A DNA stretch of 64,000 bases, from contig OW028582.1 in NCBI GenBank assembly GCA_932294295.1, positions 37,311,204 through 37,375,203 on the forward strand. Direction: 5' to 3'. The DNA is from Alitta virens (taxonomy: Eukaryota; Annelida; Polychaeta; Phyllodocida; Nereididae). This document shows, piece after piece, positions 24,711-35,394 of this stretch (positions within the stretch are counted from its first letter, which is position 1; the number at the start of each line of letters is the position of its first letter). The notes under the pieces are model-generated. The model saw only the letters and a program-made list of their open reading frames with translations, searched no databases and was not told the origin of the DNA. Both the position numbers and the translations under genes were made by a program.

Positions 24711-26605
24711 CTGGGTTCAAAGCCCACTCCCCGCACTGTTTATGAGCCACATCTCAGTCCCTGTCCCATCACATGGGATGTACTCATCATCATCTCATTC
24801 ATGGTAGTGACTGTGGGTGCATGGGTTCAAAGCCCACTCCCTGCACTGTTAATGAGCCACATCTCAGTCCCTGACCCATCATATGGGATGTACTCATCAT
24901 CATCTCATTCATGGTAGTGACTGTGGGTGCATGGGTTCAAAGCCCACTCCCCGCACTGTTTATGAGCCACATCTCAGTCCCTGTTCCATCACATGGGATG
25001 TACTCATCATCATCTTATCCATGGTAGTGACTGTGGGTGCATGGGTTCAAAGCACACTCCCTGCACTGTTTATGAGCCACATCTCAGTCCCTGACCCATC
25101 ATATGGGATGTACTCATCATCATCTCATTCATGGTAGTGACTGTGGGTGCATGGGTTCAAAGCCCACTCCCCACACTGTTTATGAGCCACATCTCAGTCC
25201 CTGTTCCATCACATGGGATGCACTCATCATCATCTTATCCATGGTAGTGACTGTGGGTGCATGGGTTCAAAGCACACTCCCTGCACTGTTTATGAGCCAC
25301 ATCTCAGTCCCTGTCCCATCACACGGGATGTACTCATCATCATCTCATTCATGGTAGTGACTGTGGGTGCATGGGTTCAAAGCCCACTCCCCGCACTGTT
25401 TATGAGCCACATCTCAGTCCATGTCCCATCACATGGGATGTACTCATCATCATCTCATCCATGGTAGTGACTGTGGGTGCATGGGTTCAAAGCCCACTCC
25501 CTGCACTGTTTATGAGCCCCATCTCAGTCCCTGTGCCATCACATGGGATGTACTCATCATCATCTCATCCATGGTAGTGACTGTGGGTGCATGGGTTCAA
25601 AGCCCACTCCCTGCACTGTTTATGAGCCACATCTCAGTCCCTGACCCATCATATGGGATGTACTCATCATCATCTCATTCATGGTAGTGACTGTGGGTGC
25701 ATGGGTTCAAAGCCCACTCCCCGCACTGTTTATGAGCCACATCTCAGTCCCTGTTCCATCACATGGGATGCACTCATCATCATCTTATCCATGGTAGTGA
25801 CTGTGGGTGCATGGGTTCAAAGCCCACTCCCCGCACTGTTTATGAGCCACATCTCAGTCCCTGTTCCATCACATGGGATGCACTCATCATCATCTTATCC
25901 ATGGTAGTGACTGTGGGTGCATGGGTTCAAAGCACACTCCCTGCACTGTTTATGAGCCACATCTCAGTCCCTGTCCCATCACACGGGATGTACTCATCAT
26001 CATCTCATTCATGGTAGTGACTGTGGGTGCATGGGTTCAAAGCCCACTCCCCGCACTGTTTATGAGCCACATCTCAGTCCATGTCCCATCACATGGGATG
26101 TACTCATCATCATCTCATCCATGGTAGTGACTGTGGGTGCATGGGTTCAAAGCACACTCCCTGCACTGTTTATGAGCCACATCTCAGTCCCTGTCCCATC
26201 ACACAGGATGTACTCATCATCATCTCATTCATGGTAGTGACTGTGGGTGCATGGGTTCAAAGCCCACTCCCTGCACTGTTTATGAGCCACATCTCAGTCC
26301 ATGTCCCATCACATGGGATGTACTCATCATCATCTCATCCATGGTAGTGACTGTGGGTGCATGGGTTCAAAGCCCACTCCCCGCACTGTTTATGAGCCAC
26401 ATCTCAGTCCATGTCCCATCACAGGGGATGTACTCATCATCATCTCATCCATGGTAGTGACTGTGGGTGCATGGGTTCAAAGCCCACTCCCTGCACTGTT
26501 TATGAGCCCCATCTCAGTCCCTGTGCCATCACATGGGATGTACTCATCATCATCTCATCCAAGTTGTGACTGTGGGGGCATGGGTTCAAAGCCCACTCCC
26601 CGCAA
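24711..26605 (+). repeat. 110-bp satellite array, 18 units, derived from SINE-3
   Basis: The block ATGGGTTCAAAGC recurs at 24821, 24931, 25041 and so on, every 110 bp to 26471, then at 26580, with a shortened first unit ending its GGGTTCAA at 24720. Units differ at a few diagnostic positions (CCCACTCC/CACACTCC, TGACCCATCATATG/TGTTCCATCACATG, CTCATTC/CTTATCC). Because 110 is not a multiple of 3, overlapping ORFs of 68-119 codons arise in several frames; they are artefacts. Each unit carries a tRNA B-box-like GGTTCAAAGCCC. Confidence 0.96.
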
Positions 26606-26962
26606 ATTGTGGCATAGTGGTTTTCAGCGGAATTTGCAGAAACTGCAAAGGTTATATTAGGAATACCTTCATTTCACACCCTCTAATGATGACAGCAACT
26701 ATCTCCAACATCTCTGTTAGTCAGTCTGGATTTTAGCCAAAAGTTGAGATTCTAACCAAACTTGCTGCCAGACTCAAATCACAAAAGACGAGACTTTATG
26801 ACCGTCCTGTGAATTATGCATTCTTATGGCCAAAAGACTCACCTCAGTTGGCAGAGTTTGCTTTGATATTTGCTTGGATATTCTCTTGACTTGGCTTGAC
26901 TGTTCCAATATTCTGCACTGACTCACCGCTACTCGAATGAAGCTAAGGCGGCCAATATACTT

Positions 26963-27235
26963 TAGGCAGACGTTATGATGAGAAGGCGTGGGTGGGTGGG
27001 TGATTAGGGCTTTACGTCCTGTATTTCTGCACCTGATGGACTAATTAGGACAGGCAGGGACCATGGCAATGAGACGAAGGATGAAACAGCCATCCAACTT
27101 AGGCTCGACCGGGAATCGAAACCCGGGACCCAGTGGTTTGAACTTGGAAGCCCAGAGCGCTACCTCTGAGCTAGGCCCCCGCCCATGAGAAGGCGTGGAG
27201 TTGACAACGTGTAGAGCATTCACCCATCATTAAGG
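26963..27235 (-). mobile_element. SINE-2 fragment split by SINE-1
   Basis: The tail GGCAGACGTTATGATGAG lies left of the nested SINE-1, and GGAGTTGACAACG with a weak continuation lies right of it. It is recognisable only because of the nesting. Confidence 0.6.
26992..27184 (-). mobile_element. SINE-1 copy nested in SINE-2, TSD 14 bp
   Basis: A full-length reverse SINE-1 interrupts a SINE-2 copy. The 14-bp target duplication ATGAGAAGGCGTGG lies at 26978-26991 and 27185-27198. The head shows a degraded B box (CGAAACCCGGG on +). Confidence 0.88.
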
Positions 27236-28284
27236 TACAGTTAGTTTCATAAAATATGAGCGACTCTAGACAGCTGTATTAACCTATTCCTGGCTGTAGC
27301 TATAACCGGCTAAAGCCAGCCGCTTCTGTCTAATCCTAGCTTATAGTTGGCTTACTGAAAAAAATATAAACTTCGGGAAATGTAAATTTAACTTATATGT
27401 CATAATAAGTACTTTTAGATCCAGCTTTGAGTAGCCAGCTATAGCCAGACAGTTTAATTTAGTGGCAGGTAGCACCATATGGCAGAAGTTTTCTAGCTGT
27501 ATAAGATTCAATTATACAGGCCCTTTTTTAATGAAACTAACTGTACTTATTATTATTATATATCATTTTATTCATTCACATGTAAATTCATGGAATATAC
27601 AATAAAAATAAGCAAGGAAAGTTAAATTATGTTAAAACAGTAAGTATATACTTGCCCGAGCACAGACAAAAAGTTACAAAGCACTGCAAATTCAGCATCC
27701 GGTCGGACCAACGCCCATGAGATAAAAGCTCATCAGAATGTATAGGCAATGATTTAAACCTAGGACCTTGGCAAGAGCTATAAATGCCTTGACCAATAGA
27801 CCACCCGGCTGTCTTTGACTACGGAATCACAAATATTGAGAAAAGTTCTTTTATTCACTTGAACATATTTTTTTGGCATCCTTTGTTATATATCAAAGTG
27901 GTCTTAATAATATTTTTTATTTGTTGCGCAATTAATTAATTACTGCAATTGTTTCGTTATCAGAAAACATGGCACTAATTACCTGGTTGCTGTAATTAAT
28001 ATTTGGGAGATTATTGTAATTAATAGCTGTAACATGAACAATTTCCTTTCACGTATAATTTATTTTCATGTAAATTTGTCAGCTTGTTCCTGTATTACCA
28101 ACAATTATTAGTAAAAAATAATGTAAAGAATTTTCAGAAAACAGTTAATGAAATAAAATAAAAAATAATAGAGAAAGAAGCCGTGAAACAAAGAAATAAA
28201 TACAATACAAAAGAAATAAAGAAATAAAACAAAGTTAAAAAAAATTATAATAATAATTGGAAAAAAGGCATCTTAATTCATAAG

Positions 28285-28400
28285 CTACCACTAGAGGGCT
28301 AAGCAAATCTCGGAGCTGCACGAGAAAGAACGATAACGCAATGCATTCTGGGAGCGGAAATAAGGGAGCAAAGTGAGTTTGGTGAATGACTACGCGTCAG
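28285..28400. promoter_or_regulatory. CTCF-like plus ZNF143-like motif island
   Basis: CCACTAGAGGGC at 28288-28299 matches the 12-bp CTCF core. GCATTCTGGGAG at 28343-28354 resembles the ZNF143/SBS motif. Both lie in a GC-rich patch between AT-rich DNA. Confidence 0.3.
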
Positions 28401-28756
28401 CAAAATAGAAATGTTGAATGACTCCTGGTCATCAATTACACCCCCAAAAAAGGTTGGCAAAGCCCGGGGGTTAAATGGGGTGAATTATCTAAAAGAAAAC
28501 TACCCATGTATGAACAAGTGTTTCCTAAAAACACAATATTTTCTCTTTCTGCTGTTTGGCAGCACCGGAGTTTAAATTGCTTTTGTTAAATAAAATCACC
28601 AAGAAAACAACAGTTCTTAAAAGACACCAAGAAAATACAAGAGTTTTCAAAGCATCAAAGTTAAGTTCTAGATAATTTAATTACCTATAGATCAAACCAG
28701 TAAAACTACATCCCTGGGCAAATAAAACGAGGCAAGCAATTGTATATCAGTATGTT

Positions 28757-28851
28757 GGTGGTGGTGGTGGATTAGGGCTTTACGTCCTGTATTTCTGCAC
28801 CTGATGGGCTAATTAGGAGAGGCAGAGACCATGGCAATGATATGAAGGACG
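28757..28851 (-). mobile_element. SINE-1 copy, 5'-truncated, TSD 15 bp
   Basis: Only the body and tail are present, starting from a (GGT)n tract on +. It is flanked by a perfect 15-bp duplication (GTATATCAGTATGTT at 28742-28756 and 28852-28866). It therefore inserted in truncated form rather than decaying in place. Confidence 0.85.
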
Positions 28852-29453
28852 GTATATCAGTATGTTAACAGCACTATATCAGTATTTGCAATAGAATGCT
28901 TCAAAGTTTTGCGATTTATCAGGGCTTTTGTCCAACATTGGAATGCTGTATTCTGATGATAAGAGTCAAACTTTATCATTTCATGAATATACTGGGCCTA
29001 GACACAGCAAAAGGGATACAACAAATGGGTTTTGGCTTCATTCAACAACTTGATTCATTTGGGCATTTACCAAGGGTTTTATCAAGACTCGAGTAATATT
29101 TCAAGGGCAAACGACAAGAAAAGGTTGGAGACGGGGAAATTTTCAGGTGGGCAAGACATTTGGAAGGTTTAAAAGTCTGAAATGCAAAATAAAAATTCAG
29201 TTCAAAGAAGGCTGCCGAGAAGTGCTACTTCAAAACTACTTTTAAAACTGAAACTTCAAGAAAAAAGTCATTCTATTTTTAACATTTCCAATTGTTTTAG
29301 TGAAATGTTACTGTGTTAAGGTTTTGGCTAGTGTGTTTCTTGCAGAAAATAAGAGACATTAGAATTTATGAAAAACTAGTCTGGCTCATTTTTTGTTTGT
29401 CCACCAGTGTAGGTCTTTCCGAATGTCTTCCAATTCCACATTTTCTTTCTCTC

Positions 29454-29597
29454 TACATGGCCAATTAAGCCACGTGCGTTTTCCATGCATTTGGATAAAC
29501 GCATGGAAAACGCCTCATTATAATTAGCTACAAACCATGCGTTTTCTATGCGTTTATCCTTCTCATGGAAAACACACGTGGCACATTTGGCCATGTA
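29454..29597. mobile_element. MITE-2 fold-back element, copy C
   Basis: A 144-bp palindrome with TACATGGCC/GGCCATGTA ends. The left arm carries a small change (CCAATTAAGCC), while the right arm matches the family. The TA termini suggest TA target use. Confidence 0.86.
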
Positions 29598-31604
29598 CTA
29601 GCCCGTTTTGTTGTGTGGCCATAACGTCCTAACTAGTTTAGATCTGCCCTAGTTGAGTCAAACTAAAACCCCATTTTTGTCATATTTGCTATTCGGATAA
29701 TAACGGCATCTTCCAAAACATTAAATTTTGACTGATTTCATTAGGAAACCGTATTTCAATATAAAAGCCCTTTTCACAAATTGTCATGCATTCTGATGCC
29801 GAAATAGAGTTTTTGGCCAGGAGTGTATTTCAAATTTGCTTGTTCTGTTGTCTAATCCGTAGGTTATATTTTGTAGCTTTTGAATAAACAAATTTCTACT
29901 TTTACCACAGGAAAACTAATTCCTTTTATGAGTAATAATCACAAAACAAAATGATTTAATGAAATAAAATATATTTAAATCTTGCCATTAGGACCAAATC
30001 TTATTAGCCTTAAATGTGAACTTAATAGCCAGGTATGTCATAAAGATATTAATAATATTAATAATAGATTTGGATGTAAAATTTGGTGTTCTTAATTTTG
30101 AGATGGACCAAATGGGGAGGTGGTGTTGCAGTGAGGCTCCATGTAAAATTAAACCCATCTCCTCTTGGACCAATTTTACGTTCCGACCTTGTATTTTTAA
30201 CAATTTCTAACCCTGCAGGGGAAAACACTTTCCCTCACCAAGAAAAAGTCAACTTGAGGCCAAAATAGAGAAAAAAGGAAGGAAAAATAAAAGAATGAAA
30301 GGCTAGCCACTCCACTCAGTAGATCAGGGCATTTCAAGCAGCTCTTACTGGGAGACTGTTGAAAACTGAGCAAACACCCCCTCCTCCTCTTTTTTTCCTG
30401 AGTTCGTATTTTTTTTCTTTTCCATCTTTTTTTGGGTGATTTTTGTCCCAGGGTTACTGAGGTGGCCACCAGGGCCTAGAAATGTGACAAGGGGAGGGGA
30501 TTTTTTTTTCTTTTTTTTTTTTTGGAGGGGGGGGGGATATTCCAGGTTGTCGGGGTTAGGGTTGCCACGCAGCACACGACGTTATGACGGTGCACGTGAC
30601 GACGTAAAACGTCTTCACCTGTGTCACAAACCCCTTACAAGAGGAGTTAAAAAGAAGGAAGACATGTAAATTGAACAATTTTCATATCATTTAATAGAGA
30701 AAACTCGTGACTCAATTATGAAAGCACTTTGAATTATTGCAGTATTACATTTACAAATTATACTTTTAGTTATAAGATTGGCAACTGAATTTGATTTTTA
30801 TTTACAATTTGAGATTTTCACCGTATACCAATAATATTTAATATTTATGCTACTCACAGATTAAAACCAAAATGGACCTTTCAATTTCCATAATGGTAAT
30901 AACAGAATTAAACTCAGCAAAAAAATATAAAAATATGAAAATAATAATATTAATTACATTACATCAAATAATACGCAGTTCATTAGTCCATCTATTTATT
31001 TTTCCTTTTCTTTTTTAATTTTTAATGGAATTAAAAATGTATGAATATTCCAGAAACATTGTTTCCGTTGGAATTTGAATGAACCAGCAAAAAATAGCGG
31101 GAGATCGTGCAATTACGCAATCTTTCTTCAGATGTTACATAATCAAAACACCGGATCACATGACAGTGACGTCACAAAAACGAGAATTGAAAAAGCAGAC
31201 GATCACGCGGGGACCGAGACAACGGAACGTTTTTTTGTTCCAATTGAAATGACGTCAAGCTAATTAGCATATTATTTGCATGTTACGTAACGTTATGTGA
31301 GAAGGGCAAGTGTGTTAATTGCGCAAAACAATCGGTTAAGGCAGTGAGTCATTCAATTATTTGCGATTATTTTTGGAAAGTTTTGTTTCATTCTGACAGC
31401 CAATTTGGATTAAATTGCAACTTTTTCCAAATTCCTGCAGTTTTTTAAAGTCCATGAAATGTAACAGATACGCCATTCTTTTTTCATAAATACAGTGGAG
31501 CCCAACTTTGAAGAGCACATGATATTAAGGCCACCTTCTGATTAAATCTTTGTAACACTGAGGTGTCTAGTATCGAGGTGCTCTTAATTTTGAAAGGTTC
31601 TTCC

Positions 31605-31945
31605 ATCCTTTCTTTCTTTCTGTCCTTCCTTCCATAACTCTCTCTATCTCTCTTTCTCTCTATCTCTCTATCTATGTATGTATCTATATCTATCTATCTC
31701 TCTATGTATCTATCTATGTATCCAAATGTGCCACGTGCGTTTTCCATGAGAAGGATAAACGCATGGAAAACGCATGGTTTTTGCCTAATTATGATAAGGT
31801 GAAAACCATGCGTTTTCCATGCGTTTATCCTTCTCATGGAAAACGCACGTGGCACATTTGGCCATGTACCTATTGATATGTCTATCTGTCTATCTATCTA
31901 TCTATATATCTATATATCTATATGTATCTATCTATGTATCTTTCT
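31605..31945. repeat. (TATC)n tract interrupted by MITE-2
   Basis: CTTT/TCTC grades into TATCTATC up to about 31716 and resumes at 31872-31945 after the fold-back element. Confidence 0.9.
31717..31868. mobile_element. MITE-2 fold-back element, copy D, in a microsatellite
   Basis: A palindrome of about 150 bp with long arms inserted into a (TATC)n tract that resumes on the other side. The left tip has merged with or been converted by the TATG/TATC repeat, while the right tip GGCCATGTA is intact. Confidence 0.88.
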
Positions 31946-32339
31946 ATCCCACATATTTCTCATTAAAGCTTAACTTGCATTAAAACTGACACGTGGTTAA
32001 GATGAGCGATAATAGAGTGTTACAAAGAGGACACCCACAATGATAAGAATGATCAATCATGTCACTATCATTATAAGATGGTCAATTCATCTTCTGAGCA
32101 TTATCCATCACACTGACCACTGGTCAGCCATCAAACATACAACACAGCAGCATTATTAATGACCATCACACCCTTATTACTAAACTGCTACCTTTGATCT
32201 CAACACAAGTACAATTTTGTTCAATATAATAGGAAAGTAAAGAAATATTCAATTTACTGATTATAAAGTCTAGCTGAACATTTTAAATGCACCAATTTAT
32301 AACTAAAATATTCACTAAATTTTGACTAAATGAGCAACT

Positions 32340-32577
32340 GCCGAAACGTAATGATGAGATATGGCTTGGAGTCCACCCCAGGTTGCTCATAATCCTCATC
32401 TGTGGGGCAATCCACTTGCCTCACCAAGGACACAATTTACAATACAAGACATAATTCTTGTAAATGATATAAAAAATATCCTTTTGAAATTAACCCACAC
32501 ACTAGCTATGTGGGCTGGGAATCGAACCTTGGACCTAAACTGAGCTGACCATCTCAACCATTAAACCAACTTGTAAT
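32340..32577 (-). mobile_element. SINE-2 copy, diverged
   Basis: The tail AACGTAATGATGAGATATGG, GGAGTCCACCCCAGGTT and a degraded tRNA head (GGAATCGAACCTTGGACC, CCATTAAACCAAC on +) mark both ends. Confidence 0.65.
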
Positions 32578-32924
32578 TTACAAACTTCGGTTAGATAAAA
32601 TGGAACAATAACACACGTTTTCTCATTGCTTACAACAGTGACATTAGTACTAACAGAATTGACTTCAGGAAATTGGAAGTAATCAAAACTGAAAAGGCCT
32701 CATTTTATGAGATTTTTACACACTTCCGAAATTCCCGATTTCCTAATCTTCATTACAAAGGCATTCAGACTTCAATAAGACTTGATAATTAAGGACTTAA
32801 CAAAGAGCAGCCTTAACAATGACCAGCCTCACTTTGGCAGTGTCACATGATGTAATTATGATCAAAGAGCTCACAAGGGGTCGCTCTGGGCACGACCTGT
32901 CAATCAAACCAAGCCAGGGGATTC

Positions 32925-33010
32925 CCCTTCCCCCAATGCATTATGGGAGTTGACCTCTGACCGGAAGTTGACTGAGGTGACGCAAACAATGCGTCGACTG
33001 TTCACATAAA
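32925..33010. promoter_or_regulatory. ZNF143-like, DR1 and ETS motif cluster
   Basis: GCATTATGGGAGTTG is followed directly by TGACCTCTGACC (DR1-like, from 32951) and CCGGAAGT. The dense packing of three promoter-type motifs is what drew attention; no transcript is visible. Confidence 0.28.
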
Positions 33011-33185
33011 ATTCTGTGATGACATAAAAGCCACTAAGAAGTTCATAATTGTAGTCAATGCAATTCAATGGATATAAAGTGAATTTGGAAATCTGACATT
33101 TAAAATATTGGCAGATCCACAACACTTGCATTCCATAGATAGGCAGAAAGATATGGGAAGTGCTCTCTAAGGCAAGTTTTTGCCA

Positions 33186-33425
33186 CTATCGGGGGTTGGT
33201 CGATGAGGTGAGAGAGAGGACATTTTACACATTTACCCCATGGGTGGGATCTTTGACTAGCCTCAGCATAGGCACTGAGTACAAGGGACCGCCATTTAAC
33301 GTCTCATCCGAACGACATCCAGCTGAGCTGGGATGTTGCTCATGAAGGGTGCCCGGGCAAGGGATTGAACCCGAGTCCTTCAGAGGAGCAGGCGAGTGTC
33401 TTACCACTAGACCATCCAGCTACAC
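33186..33425 (-). mobile_element. SINE-2 copy, most complete head and core
   Basis: On the minus strand the head carries GGTCTAGTGGTAAGACACTC and B box GGGTTCAATCCC. The core GGATGAGACGTTAAATGGCG follows, then ACTCAGTGCCTATGCTGAGG and CCCATGGGGTAAATGTG. The CATTACGTCTGCC tail is lost here. It is a tRNA-derived SINE with a conserved central domain. Confidence 0.8.
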
Positions 33426-33464
33426 CCATGTCCCCCCAGGTTTTCTTTAAAAAATTCTAAAAAT

Positions 33465-33650
33465 GTCTAAGAAAAAAATATCAGATTATCATGAAACATC
33501 AAAATACATTTTTCGTCTGGTACAATTTTTTATTCCATTTTTCAAATCTAAAATTGTCTAAGAAAAAAATATTGATCAGATTATCATGAAACATCAAAAT
33601 AAATGTTCCGTCTGGTACAATTTTTTATTCCATTTTTCAAATCCCTTTAG
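33465..33650. repeat. Tandem duplication of about 91-95 bp
   Basis: The block GTCTAAGAAAAAAATAT... ATTATCATGAAACATCAAAA ... GGTACAATTTTTTATTCC occurs at 33465-33555 and again from 33556, with a small 4-bp insertion. Confidence 0.9.
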
Positions 33651-34059
33651 TTTACCCTGATTGTATTAGAACTTGGCCATTAAGACCAATCTGCAAAATG
33701 AGTCTGTTTTAGCAAGGTGGTCCTAATTGTGATGTTTCTTAAATATTAACAGCCCGCACGTAGATAATCTATTGGTTAAAATAACAAAACCACATTTTTT
33801 AAATTGGCGAATAATCTGTGAAACATCAGTTAATAATATGCGAATAATGAGAATTTGATCAAAGGGATATCTTAAAAGAACATGACTATAGAAAATGTCA
33901 TTACAGACAGCAGACCACCATGACTGACCAATGGCCAGTGAATGGTCATTTTGCCACCCCTTGATCACTTGACCCCTGGGGATCAAAAACCCCGCCCAAA
34001 CTGAACCCCTTTCCCACCCTCACTCATCAAGGGCAACTGACAATCACCCCAACAAAGGG

Positions 34060-34165
34060 GTGGCCGCTTTCACCCTCCCCTCTGCATAAAAGGGCGGCAT
34101 ACATACACTCGACTAACAAGAGAATAGTCAAATCGCCCCCGCAACGATTCGGCTAATTTGCATCG
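34060..34165 (+). promoter_or_regulatory. TATA-like candidate core promoter
   Basis: CATAAAAGGGCGGC near 34085 follows a GC-rich, CCCCGCCC-containing stretch and precedes ATTTGCAT (octamer-like) near 34157. No recognisable exon lies downstream, so this is a weak call. Confidence 0.2.
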
Positions 34166-34620
34166 CGTGATAAAAAGAAGCGGCCACTTTAAAAGTGCTG
34201 ATTCTGCTGAAAGGTGAAATATTGGAAGAAAATGATATAAAGCTGATTTTTATTACTTTGAACTGGTGTTAGCATTAAAATGATTGAACTGAACTTGAGA
34301 GAAGCTAAGAGAAGAATTAGAATTAAGCAAAATGGATACTAACTGGAAGAAAATATGAAATTAAATTCGGTTTTGGTAAAGCTATAAAAAACTATCGAAA
34401 ATCTCAAGAGGGAAAACTGAGCCAGAATGCAAACTGGACAATAACACTAAACTGACATAACATGAGGATAGAGATCTCAGCATATGGCCCATTCCTTTAG
34501 TCATTATGGTTCAATATTTCTTGCTTATTGCGACTTCATCAATATTCATTAAGGGCCCCATTTGTAGATAATTAAGTGCAACTCAAAACAGACAACTAGA
34601 TTAACAGAGTGTGGGCTCCG

Positions 34621-34705
34621 AGCTAGGTCAGATAAGCTGATCAAAGGGTCAATGACCTTATGACCTTGACCCTGGGAGGTCAGGTCAAGTGACCTTGGGC
34701 CTTAG
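34621..34705. promoter_or_regulatory. Nuclear-receptor half-site cluster
   Basis: AGGTCA/TGACCT-type half-sites recur at least six times in about 80 bp (AGGTCA, GGGTCA, TGACCTTATGACCTTGACC, AGGTCAGGTCA, TGACCTTG). A similar cluster lies at 45276-45420. Confidence 0.25.
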
Positions 34706-34959
34706 TGCCACTGAATCTTCACAGGTGGCGTTGTAAGACTGCTGCTGACATCTAGCGGGGCCTGGGGGTACTCCAGTTGACATGGTGGGCCCTGGATTCT
34801 GTGATAAGTGAGCGTAAGACAGTCCAGATGAGAGAAGGGGGGGGGGGGGGGGGAGGTCCCCCCAGGTCCTGAGCAGGACATTGCAAGGGTATTGATAAGA
34901 AGGGCAAAGGGATTCACCCTGTGTAAAACAAGGGCATGACCAGATTAACCTAACAGGGA

Positions 34960-35160
34960 ACTACCTGGCCTAGTGGTTAACATGGTAGAATATGAAGCAG
35001 CGACTGTGGGTGCATGGGTTCAAACCTCACTACCAGCACTGTTTATGAGCCCCATTTCCTCCCCTGTCCCATCATAAGAGATGTACTGACCATAGTGGTT
35101 TCCTGTTGTAAATGCAGACAATCTGCCAATTTACAACCAAAATGCATACAGTGTAGTACA
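34960..35160 (+). mobile_element. SINE-3 copy, progenitor type of the 110-bp satellite
   Basis: A tRNA-like head (CTGGCCTAGTGGTTAACATG, then CATGGGTTCAAACCT) is followed by GCACTGTTTATGAGCCCCAT, CCTGTCCCATCA and GATGTACTGACC. This is the same order as one satellite unit. The next segment, CCATAGTGGTTTCC...GCAGACAATCTGCC, resembles the sequence just beyond the right end of the satellite. Confidence 0.72.
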
Positions 35161-35394
35161 TCCACGACAATTTCAGCTTGGTGAAACTCTCGCTTGTCCA
35201 GTCACTGACCATCAAACTGACCACCTAAGTCTGGCTACTACGAAGTTTCTCCTTGTCCAAAACAATCTCCATGTATCACAAAACTCTATTATTGGGCAAA
35301 TAGAATGTTGGATTATATTTACAAGTAGAGGTCACAAAAGAGCTATACGTCACACACATAAGATAATAGAATTATGAGATAATAGAATTACCCA

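Larger units (their letters stand above)
27240..30990. other. AT-rich non-coding stretch
   Basis: Apart from the SINE-2 head piece near 27750, SINE-1 (28757), MITE-2 copy C and the motif island at 28285, I see only AT-rich DNA and short purine or pyrimidine runs (poly-T/poly-G near 30500-30535). Confidence 0.5.

Noticed and set aside
24711..26605. Regular 110-bp spacing considered as a CRISPR array
   Set aside because: The whole unit is repeated with no unique spacers, and the genome is eukaryotic.
24883..26660. A dozen overlapping ORFs of 68-119 codons with shared peptides (MGCTHHHLIHGSDCGC...)
   Set aside because: They are translations of the 110-bp satellite in different frames. The unit length is not a multiple of three and the ORFs overlap each other, so this is not a protein family.
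30197..30575. Lys-rich minus ORFs
   Set aside because: They arise from poly-T/TTTTC runs on the plus strand.
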